In this document: in pieces, positions 43,580 through 50,174 of the stretch
How positions within the stretch are numbered: position 1 is the stretch's first letter
Layout: each line of letters begins with the position of its first letter
Assembly: GCA_020437105.1 (NCBI GenBank)
Contig: JAGQWR010000074.1
Span: forward strand, 293 to 50,466
DNA: 50,174 bases
Direction of reading: 5' to 3'
Origin: Saprospiraceae bacterium
Lineage (GTDB): Bacteria > Bacteroidota > Bacteroidia > Chitinophagales > Saprospiraceae
The notes under the pieces: model-generated
Seen by the model: the letters and a program-made list of their open reading frames with translations, nothing else
Databases searched by the model: none
What the model was told of the DNA's origin: nothing
Program-made: the position numbers and the translations under genes

Positions 43580-45202
43580 TTAGTAACAATCATTTTGATC
43601 CAGATTTGGATTCGCGTTAATCTGATTGATTGGAATCGGGAAAAGGGTTTTACAAGGCTCTGAAGGAGCTTTGAAATCCCATGCATCACCGAATGCTCCA
43701 AAACGAATCAAATCCTGGCGACGCCATCCTTCGTAGAACATTTCGCGACCACGTTCTGCAAGCAGATCATCGTCGGTCAATGCACCAAAGTCTGGTTGAC
43801 CGGCACGGCTACGAACCATGTTGGCATACATCAAACCATCACCAGACATTCCCATGCGGTGGAGGCACTCAGCCGCCATCAACAATACATCCGCATAACG
43901 GAAGATCGGGAAGTCATTATTGAGGTTGGCGGTTGCACCATTTTCATATTCAAACTTACCAACCCGTACACCTGCCTGACGCAGACAGTTAGGCTCGATC
44001 TCATTTATTTCAGGAGTGAATACGAGGTCTGGTCCGTCAGGATCCTGAATAGTGGCATTTGGATCCGGGCTCCAAACACCTGAGTTTGGGTCTTGAATCC
44101 AACCTTCAACACCTGCGTCGATAGCAGCTACTGTGCCACCTGCATTGTATTGAGGACCAGCAAGGAAGTTTCCGCGAACTTTCTGGTTTCCGTATTCCCC
44201 TTTACGAACATCTGTGTCATCGTAAGAGTTATAGAATTCCTGAAGTGAACAGTAACCATTCCATGGTTGCTCAGCCAGGCTGAACGTATTCTGGTTGGCG
44301 TAGTGCAGGGTCATTTGAGCCAGGTTGAAACCCTGAGCCTGTGCTTCGTCGTAAGGAATAGTAAAGATATTCTCGGCAGAACCGCTGTTATCTGCATTGA
44401 AGTTGGCGAAATAATCAGCTTCCAGGTTATACAAACCGGAATCAATGATTTCTTCACATGCCTCTAATGCTTTTGCGTACTCATCTTTGCCAATATAAAC
44501 TTCAGCATTGATATAGAGTTTAGCCTGAAGCATTTTTCCAGACCAGTAGTTCATACGAGCATAGGTGGATACGTCATTTGCTTTAGAAAGATTTGGCACG
44601 TTAGCAGCCAATTCACTTTCTACAAAATCATACACTTCCTGGCGACTTTTAGTCGGAGGATTTGGTTCTGATTCGTCGAAACTGGTTACGATTGGCACAT
44701 TGCCATAAGCATCCAACAACCAGTAGTAGAATAATGCACGAAGCACTTTCACCTCACCGATAAATGCAGTCGCATCTTCTTCAGCAACTTTGCCATCTTC
44801 TACCAGTGTTTCAAAAAGTGCAATAACCCGATTACAGTTATTTACACCTCCATACAGGTAGTTCCAGCCATTGTTAACAGATTCCTCTGCATCATTAAAA
44901 GAGTGCTGGTGTACACGTAGCCATTGGCCACCATCAAACCAGTCAGCACCCCGGTGTGGGATCATCATCTCATCAGAAGAAACTTCCTGAAGTGAAAAGA
45001 TCGAGTTGTGATTCAACAAGCCGTAAAGACTCGTGTATGTTGCACCAAGGGCAGAGATAAATTGCTCTTCGGTTGTCGGAAAGTTTTCCGATGTCAAATC
45101 GCTAAAAATCTCTTCATCCAGATTGGTACAGGATTGGTTAAAGCCCAACAGGAGCATGGCTACAATAAGCCCTTTTCCTGCAAGCATAGATTTTTTAAAC
45201 AT
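43580..45202 (-). CDS. SusD/RagB family nutrient-binding lipoprotein
   Basis: 540 residues. Lipoprotein signal with Cys25 (LLLGFNQSC). It has the SusD N-terminal TPR-like helices (EDATAFIGEVKVLRALFYYWLLDAYGNVPIV) and the typical C-terminus (PIFRYADVLLMAAECLHRMG ... ERGREMFYEGWRRQDLIRFG ... FPIPINQINANPNLDQNDCY). SusD proteins cap the matching SusC barrel at the cell surface and bind the incoming substrate. ATG at 45211 is an alternative three residues upstream. It is 28 bases downstream of susC, the canonical order. The substrate class cannot be read from this pair alone, as no nearby enzymes point to a glycan. Confidence 0.96.
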   Translation of the reverse strand: MFKKSMLAGKGLIVAMLLLGFNQSCTNLDEEIFSDLTSENFPTTEEQFISALGATYTSLYGLLNHNSIFSLQEVSSDEMMIPHRGADWFDGGQWLRVHQHSFNDAEESVNNGWNYLYGGVNNCNRVIALFETLVEDGKVAEEDATAFIGEVKVLRALFYYWLLDAYGNVPIVTSFDESEPNPPTKSRQEVYDFVESELAANVPNLSKANDVSTYARMNYWSGKMLQAKLYINAEVYIGKDEYAKALEACEEIIDSGLYNLEADYFANFNADNSGSAENIFTIPYDEAQAQGFNLAQMTLHYANQNTFSLAEQPWNGYCSLQEFYNSYDDTDVRKGEYGNQKVRGNFLAGPQYNAGGTVAAIDAGVEGWIQDPNSGVWSPDPNATIQDPDGPDLVFTPEINEIEPNCLRQAGVRVGKFEYENGATANLNNDFPIFRYADVLLMAAECLHRMGMSGDGLMYANMVRSRAGQPDFGALTDDDLLAERGREMFYEGWRRQDLIRFGAFGDAWDFKAPSEPCKTLFPIPINQINANPNLDQNDCY

Positions 45203-45230
45203 AGTTATCAATTTATTTAATTAGAGTTTT

Positions 45231-48200
45231 TTAGAAACCTACGTTAATACCAAACAAAATAGTCCGGCTGTTAAAATAGGTTGTCCGACGATCCAAGCCT
45301 GGAGCCAAAGGCGAAGCATTGAATTCGCGGCTTGGACGCCCTCCATTATCTGCGCTACCCGGATCAGCATACCGAGGAGTTGGATCTACACCAGTATAAT
45401 TGGTAATCCAAAACAGGTTCTGACCACTCACGTAAACCCGGAAGTTTCGGATGTTACTTGTTTCCGGGAGATCGAAGGTGTAGCTGATGGAAGCATTATC
45501 CAAAACTACATACGATGCATCTTCCACATAGTAGCTGCTAAATTGAGGCGTAGCAGTCAGGTTCTCATCGAAATACTCTGTGATAACCAGGTTGTCAATA
45601 CTCCGTGAACCAAGTGGCTCATAGAATGTCCGGTAGAAGTTAGCCAAGTCATGGCCAAAGTCCCCGCGTAGGAAGAAACTCACATCCAGGTTTCCAAAAG
45701 AGAATGAGTTGGCAAAACCAAGAGAGAAATCAGGAAGACCGTTACCGATAACCTGTTTGTCTTCTTCGTCCACTACACCATCATTATTTGCATCAAGCGT
45801 ACCGTCACCATTCAGGTCAGCGAAAACAAACTCGCCATCATCTCCAACTTCCACAAATTGCGGACCCCAAAGTTGGCCCAACTCCTGTCCTGCAAAAACA
45901 GCAACAGTAGGGTTATTGTTCAAACCAGGAGCACCCGGGGATGTCAATGGATCTTTGAATGAATTTCCGGAAGAGAAGAATGCATAAGTCGGATCTGTTA
46001 CATCCAGTGTATCCAAAATAGTATTATACGTAGAGAATACTAATGATGGGTGCCAGAAGAACGAACCGCCTTCATCACCAATGTTCAAGCCAACAGTAGC
46101 TTCAAAACCCTGGTTAAGAAGAACAACGTCTTCCAGGTTTGCCCAGGTTGTAGGAGCAAGATTTGGTGGAACAGGTACAACTACTTCATAGAGCAGATCA
46201 CGGGTCCGACGATTATAGTAATCAAAGGAACCAGTTACTAAGTAATCTCCCAATGCGAAGTCCAATCCTATGTCAAATTCACCTTTGGTTTCCCAACGAA
46301 GATCAGGATTAGCATTACGTGTAGGAGCATAAGCAGGTACAAACCCACCATTATAGAAGAACGATCCCTGCGGCTCGAAACGTAGGAAAGACAGGTAACT
46401 TTCATTTGGAAGGTTACCGGTTTCACCATAACCGACACGAAGTTTCAGGTTATCGATTCCATTTACGTCAAACAAGTTGCTCAATGTAACACCGGCAGAA
46501 ACACCAGGGAACAATTGCCATTTGTTGTTTTCACCAAAGCGGGAGGATCCTTCCTGACGAACTGATGCACTCAGGAAATAAGTATCATCCAGATTCAGGT
46601 TAACCCGACCGAAGAATGCAATTACTTTATAAGAATTCCGAGAGCTTCTTACCGTTGCACGCGCATCGGCAAAATCCTGGGCTGCATCAAAACGGTTGAA
46701 AGTAAGATCATCAGAGATAAAGTTACCTGCTTCAACAAACAGTTCTGAGAAGTTGAAATCCTGATAAGAATAACCTGCCAGGAAGCTTAGACTATTATTG
46801 CCAAAGTCAACATCATAATTGCCTGTAAGTTCAAACAATTGATTGTCTTTGATCTGGTCAACACGTTTTGCAATACCATTCCGGTTTGTACCCCGGAAAT
46901 AAGCATCTTTCAGGTAGTATTCGCCAAATGCATCATTCTCCCGGAGGGAAGAATAGAATACACTTGCACTCAGTCCATCCATCAACTCATAGGTAGCGCG
47001 GCCACTGATGAGGTAATCACGAAGATTCCCTTGATTAGTTGACTGTTCTACAATAGCCAATGGGTTGAAATAATCAAAGTTCAACTCCTGGTAATAACCG
47101 CCATACACGTCATACAATGGATCCAATTCGCTTTCAATAGTTGTTGGAGCGGTTGGATTGTAAGTAGAAGCATAACGGAAAGCCTCATTCAGGCTATAGC
47201 TTGCATCCCGGTTAGTAGCTGTTGCATCAATGGAAAGTGTCAGGCGATCGTTTAATGCTTTTTGGGTGACACCCAAACGACCATTAAGCTGCTCAAAGCC
47301 ACTGTAGGTTCCGATACCGTTAATATCCCGGTAGTTTACGGAAGCCCGGTAAGTGGTTGACCCTGTTCCACCGGAGATAGACAGGTTATGTGCATGAGAG
47401 ATGCCATTACGAGTCACTTCATCCAGCCAATTGGTAGATGAGCCCCGGTCTGAACCCGGACGGTACTTTGCAAATTCTTCTGGAGTTGCAACGGCTACAC
47501 TACGTGAAATTGATTCAGAAGAAACATAACCATTGTATTCTACGCGCGGCGCACCAGCTGTTCCTTTTTTAGTGGTAATAATGATTACCCCTGAAGAAGC
47601 ACGCGTTCCATAGATCGCAGCCGCAGAACCATCTTTCAATACATCAATAGAGGCAATGTCATTAGGATCTACTGTTTCCAGAGACGCACCAATAACACCG
47701 TCAATTACGATAAGTGGAGAAGTATTTGCTCCCAATGTAGAAAGGCCACGTAAACGGATAGTAGTCGCACCATTCGGGTCACTACCAGCCTTTACGATAG
47801 AAAGTCCTGCTACCTTGCCCTGAACCAACTGGGTTGGGTCATTCACGTTACCGACGTTAAAGTCGTCGGTATCGAGGCTGGCAATAGCACTCGTTACTTC
47901 TTTCGCTTTTTGTGTTCCGTAACCTACTACGACAACCTCATCAAGTAAGGTTCCCGGAGAAAGTGCAATGTCAATAACATTTGTTGCACCTAGTGTTACG
48001 CTTTGTGAAGTGTATCCCGTGTAAGAGAATTCCACTTCGTTGTTGCCGTCAGGCACAGTCAACCGGTAAGATCCATCAATGTCAGTGATCGTTCCTGTGG
48101 AAGTTCCACGAACGAGTACACTAGCACCGATTAACGTTTCGCCATTTTCGGCGTCCGTTACTGTACCGGAGATAGTACGCTGACCAAACGCCAAGCTGCT

Positions 48201-48263
48201 AAGACCTACAAAAAAGAGGCTCATTAACAGGCACTTGGAGACATAGTCGAATTTAAGTTTCAT
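45231..48263 (-). CDS. SusC/RagA family TonB-dependent outer-membrane transporter
   Basis: 1010 residues. Signal peptide ~1-27 (VGLSSLAFGQ). Residues ~28-110 are a carboxypeptidase-regulatory-like domain (TISGTVTDAENGETLIGASV). The plug follows (DEVVVVGYGTQKAKEVTSAI ... PLIVIDGVIGASLETVDPND ... IYGTRASSGVIIITTKKG), and a 22-strand-type barrel with a terminal strand ending FGINVGF. The SusC-specific TonB-box region and plug motifs are intact. A start at 48314 would add 17 residues before the signal, so 48263 was chosen. It imports large nutrients with SusD using proton-motive energy through TonB. It is the first gene of the block, and a dyad lies 118-137 bases upstream of its start. Confidence 0.97.
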   Translation of the reverse strand: MKLKFDYVSKCLLMSLFFVGLSSLAFGQRTISGTVTDAENGETLIGASVLVRGTSTGTITDIDGSYRLTVPDGNNEVEFSYTGYTSQSVTLGATNVIDIALSPGTLLDEVVVVGYGTQKAKEVTSAIASLDTDDFNVGNVNDPTQLVQGKVAGLSIVKAGSDPNGATTIRLRGLSTLGANTSPLIVIDGVIGASLETVDPNDIASIDVLKDGSAAAIYGTRASSGVIIITTKKGTAGAPRVEYNGYVSSESISRSVAVATPEEFAKYRPGSDRGSSTNWLDEVTRNGISHAHNLSISGGTGSTTYRASVNYRDINGIGTYSGFEQLNGRLGVTQKALNDRLTLSIDATATNRDASYSLNEAFRYASTYNPTAPTTIESELDPLYDVYGGYYQELNFDYFNPLAIVEQSTNQGNLRDYLISGRATYELMDGLSASVFYSSLRENDAFGEYYLKDAYFRGTNRNGIAKRVDQIKDNQLFELTGNYDVDFGNNSLSFLAGYSYQDFNFSELFVEAGNFISDDLTFNRFDAAQDFADARATVRSSRNSYKVIAFFGRVNLNLDDTYFLSASVRQEGSSRFGENNKWQLFPGVSAGVTLSNLFDVNGIDNLKLRVGYGETGNLPNESYLSFLRFEPQGSFFYNGGFVPAYAPTRNANPDLRWETKGEFDIGLDFALGDYLVTGSFDYYNRRTRDLLYEVVVPVPPNLAPTTWANLEDVVLLNQGFEATVGLNIGDEGGSFFWHPSLVFSTYNTILDTLDVTDPTYAFFSSGNSFKDPLTSPGAPGLNNNPTVAVFAGQELGQLWGPQFVEVGDDGEFVFADLNGDGTLDANNDGVVDEEDKQVIGNGLPDFSLGFANSFSFGNLDVSFFLRGDFGHDLANFYRTFYEPLGSRSIDNLVITEYFDENLTATPQFSSYYVEDASYVVLDNASISYTFDLPETSNIRNFRVYVSGQNLFWITNYTGVDPTPRYADPGSADNGGRPSREFNASPLAPGLDRRTTYFNSRTILFGINVGF

Positions 48264-48756
48264 ACAGTACCAAGGTTTAGTTATAATAAATAGAAAAGCC
48301 GCTAAGGCTAACAAACCAATTTTGAGCTATTGGCATGAAAGTCGCTTATTCTTTGGGTTGGTTGGGGCTGATATCATCAAGGATTACAATACTGTAATCC
48401 ACAAAAAATTTAAGTTGGATACGATTCTTGGGACCTGTATTTGGTGTCCAAAACACACTAAGCTATCTGTAAAAGTCCAAAATAAGTTTCAAAAAACCAA
48501 AAACCACTTGTTTATTTTTTTATATTCGAATGATCCACCAAATTAAATATCGAATACTGGATTCCCTGCAGTAATAAAACGCTTTTACTTTGGTTGGCGT
48601 TGCCTATAGATTTTGCGTCTTTACACTTTATTACCTCTTCCTGTCTATTTAACATCTTTCTGTTCCAATTGTGGCATTACTTTTTACCCCATAAATCTGT
48701 TTCTACACCTTACATTATTTCCTTCCAGGGAATAATCTCTTATATTGTAGGTACTG
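48264..48756. other. 493-bp divergent intergenic region upstream of susC
   Basis: No convincing gene: the small plus-strand frames here have no homology signals and poor composition. It contains a perfect dyad GGATTACA-atac-TGTAATCC (48381-48400) and a second inverted repeat TATTCGA/TCGAATA (48523-48529 and 48550-48556). No exact TAnnTTTG box on the susC strand was found, so the susC promoter may depend on an activator or an ECF-type sigma factor, as is common for SusCD loci. Confidence 0.4.
48381..48400. promoter_or_regulatory. Candidate operator upstream of susC
   Basis: Perfect 8-bp inverted repeat with a 4-base spacer, 118-137 bases upstream of the susC start codon on the shared divergent region. 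No adjacent gene encodes a regulator, so the factor is unknown. Confidence 0.4.
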
Positions 48757-49980
48757 ATGAAACAAAAAATTCGCCTGACTTTTTTCCTGCTTTTTCTGGC
48801 CTCAATTTCCACTGCTCAATTCATTGGAGATTCTGGCCGTCCCTTTACCAGGATTGATATTCCCTTTGAATACATCAATGGGTTTATCGTACTTGAAGTC
48901 ACATTCAATTACATCTTCCCGCTCCGTTTTATTCTGGATACCGGTGCCGAACATACCATTTTGACCAAGCGGGAATATGCAGATCTCCTGGGAATTCCAT
49001 TTGAACGAGAGTTTCGAATAATCGGCTCAGATATGAGCCAGGACCTCAAGGCCTACCTGATTCGTAATAATCACCTGCAAATTGGCAATCTGGCCTTACC
49101 CAGCCAGAGCATGGTGGTAATGGATGAAGACTATTTCCGCTTTGAAGAATACACAGGCATTAATATCCATGGTATTATCGGCTCCAATATCTTTCGCCAT
49201 TTTGTAGTTCGGATCGACTATCAGCGAAAGATACTCACCTTAACCCGTCCGATAGATTTTAGTCCGCCCAGGGGCTTTACTAAAATACCTATTGAAATTT
49301 TTAAAAACAAAGCCTACCTGAACGCCCAAATTGCATTCCCTGACACCAATTTGGTGGGCTTAAAACTACTCGTTGATACTGGTGCCGGCCTCACCCTCAT
49401 TCTACACAACGGCACCAATCCGGAGATCAATCCACCGGAAGGTGTCATTTCCGGGAATATCGGCAAAGGACTAGGTGGCTACCTGGAAGGTTATGTGGGC
49501 AGGTCTGAATCGGTCACACTGGGTCCCTACGCACTTAATGGCGTAGTCACTAATTATCAGGATCTAAATCCTGAAATGGATACCTCCGCACTGAACAACC
49601 GAAACGGGATCATCGGCAATCTCCTCCTGGGTAGATTTACGGTCATCATAGACTATTTCCGTTCTGAGATGTATTTACGTCCCAATAAATACTTTGATGA
49701 AGCCTTTAACTACGACCGCAGTGGCATGGGCGTCATTGCATCCGGAAACAGATTGGGTACTTTTACGGTTTCAAGCATTTTATACCATTCCCCTGCCGGA
49801 GAAGCGGGCATATTACCAGGCGACGAAATCCTCTTTCTCAATGGCTTACGGGCAAAATACCTCGGCCTGAGCGGTATTACCCGCAAATTAAGCCGAAAAA
49901 GCGGCAAAACTATTCGAGTGACTATTCGCCGAAAGGAGGAAAAAATGAAAGTGCGGTTTATTCTGCGGGACCTGATTTAG
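48757..49980 (+). CDS. Exported aspartyl protease with two DTG sites and a PDZ domain
   Basis: 407 residues. Signal peptide 1-20 (LFLASISTAQ). Two retropepsin-like lobes each carry a catalytic triplet: D61-T-G (FILDTGAEHTIL) and D207-T-G (LLVDTGAGLTLI), each with its following hydrophobic-G motif (IHGIIGSNIF, GIIGNLLLGRF). A C-terminal PDZ domain lies at ~330-405 (SPAGEAGILPGDEILFLNGL ... KTIRVTIRR). The two-lobe single-chain form is like pepsin, and differs from viral homodimers. Signal and family place it in the periplasm or outer surface; the PDZ suggests recognition of C-termini. It stands alone between susC and rplU, divergent from susC. The substrate is unknown. Confidence 0.9.
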   Translation: MKQKIRLTFFLLFLASISTAQFIGDSGRPFTRIDIPFEYINGFIVLEVTFNYIFPLRFILDTGAEHTILTKREYADLLGIPFEREFRIIGSDMSQDLKAYLIRNNHLQIGNLALPSQSMVVMDEDYFRFEEYTGINIHGIIGSNIFRHFVVRIDYQRKILTLTRPIDFSPPRGFTKIPIEIFKNKAYLNAQIAFPDTNLVGLKLLVDTGAGLTLILHNGTNPEINPPEGVISGNIGKGLGGYLEGYVGRSESVTLGPYALNGVVTNYQDLNPEMDTSALNNRNGIIGNLLLGRFTVIIDYFRSEMYLRPNKYFDEAFNYDRSGMGVIASGNRLGTFTVSSILYHSPAGEAGILPGDEILFLNGLRAKYLGLSGITRKLSRKSGKTIRVTIRRKEEKMKVRFILRDLI

Positions 49981-49997
49981 TCGTTGAGAGGATATAT

Positions 49998-50030
49998 AAG
50001 GCTCGTTCTACAGCAAAGCAGCCTTTTTTT
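49998..50030 (+). terminator. Terminator after the aspartyl protease gene
   Basis: AAGGCT (49998-50003) and AGCCTT (50020-50025) pair around a 16-base loop and run into seven Ts (50024-50030), 18 bases after the stop. The stem is short, so efficiency may be moderate. Confidence 0.5.
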
Positions 50031-50060
50031 CTACAAAGCCTTTGAAATAAGGCTTTGTAG
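50031..50060. terminator. Perfect 10-bp hairpin overlapping the rplU -33 element
   Basis: Arms CTACAAAGCC (50031-50040) and its complement (50051-50060) with a 10-base loop. It directly follows the T-run of the previous hairpin. The right arm contains the TTTG used as the -33 box of rplU (50054-50057), so it is either a second terminator element or a control structure. Confidence 0.5.
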
Positions 50061-50084
50061 TTTAAGCAAATACAACTATATTTG
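50054..50084 (+). promoter_or_regulatory. Promoter of rplU
   Basis: TTTG (50054-50057), exactly 19 bases, TATATTTG (50077-50084): full Bacteroidota consensus. The -7 box continues TTTGCGGCCT, as at typA. Predicted start is near 50090, leader ~30 bases. Confidence 0.75.
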
Positions 50085-50119
50085 CGGCCTAAATTTTTTC
50101 ACTAAAACAACCTCTAGGT

Positions 50120-50174
50120 ATGTTCGCAATCGTAGACATAGCCGGTCAACAATTCAAAGTCGAGGAAGGGCAAG
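50120..50174 (+). CDS. rplU: 50S ribosomal protein L21, N-terminal part (cut by the window edge)
   Basis: Eighteen codons are present and read MFAIVDIAGQQFKVEEGQ, the near-invariant start of bL21 (typical form: MYAIVxIAGKQYKVEEG). The gene continues beyond 50174. bL21 binds 23S rRNA in the large subunit and is usually followed by rpmA (bL27). The promoter is at 50054-50084. Confidence 0.93.
   Translation, partial: MFAIVDIAGQQFKVEEGQ

Noticed and set aside
30740..48263. Polysaccharide utilisation locus in the strict sense
   Set aside because: susC/susD are present, but no glycosidase, lyase, sulfatase or sensor-regulator gene was found in the block.
48322..48857. Two small plus-strand frames upstream of the aspartyl protease
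   Set aside because: Poor composition, no homology-like motifs; one overlaps the real gene in another frame. The region is better read as regulatory.

Overview
The window is a stretch of chromosome from a member of the Bacteroidota, most likely the Saprospiria (Lewinella/Haliscomenobacter-like). The evidence is: a SusC/SusD outer-membrane pair; many exported proteins that end in type IX secretion (T9SS) sorting domains (five type A, one type B 'gliding motility-associated' C-terminus); FG-GAP/VCBS lipoproteins with ASPIC/UnbV domains; and promoters of the Bacteroidota form TTTG-N19..21-TAnnTTTG. GC is near 48% in ordinary genes but only 30-37% in lines sampled from two places (10037-10747 and 27318-30544), which look acquired. 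No tRNA, rRNA, CRISPR array or insertion sequence was seen.

Layout. 1-9218: a CocE/NonD-type hydrolase on the minus strand, then three exported T9SS proteins on the plus strand: a choice-of-anchor B/LVIVD protein, a 1339-residue protein built from ten repeats of 105 residues, and an HExxH metalloprotease. 9222-14764: a 2-oxoglutarate/Fe(II) oxygenase, an AT-rich orphan, an OmpR-type response regulator with its histidine kinase, a T9SS protein with a starch-binding-like module, and a possible 45-residue small protein. 15095-20041: housekeeping genes on the minus strand: TerC membrane protein, FabI enoyl-ACP reductase, RecN, and a vanadium-haloperoxidase/PAP2-like lipoprotein whose end nearly touches recN. 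20268-25183: two small lipoproteins, a large carboxypeptidase-regulatory-domain protein, a small membrane protein and a T9SS protein. 25376-27196: translational GTPase TypA/BipA, with a textbook promoter.

27318-30544 holds a two-gene overlapping unit: a zinc-ribbon protein followed by a TPR protein whose TPRs are exact 102-bp DNA repeats. I do not recognise the family of either protein outside the ribbon and the TPRs. It is AT-rich, closed by a strong terminator, and is the best candidate for an undescribed module.

30740-48263 is one minus-strand block: susC, susD, a spacer with two hairpins and a palindromic dyad, then three paralogous ~1100-residue FG-GAP/ASPIC-UnbV lipoproteins, a small lipoprotein and a T9SS type B protein. 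No glycosidase, sulfatase or peptidase lies in it, so it reads as a SusCD uptake system whose accessory genes are surface-binding proteins rather than degradative enzymes. 48757-49980 is a two-DTG aspartyl protease with a PDZ domain. The window ends in the first 18 codons of rplU (ribosomal protein L21), whose promoter closely resembles that of typA.
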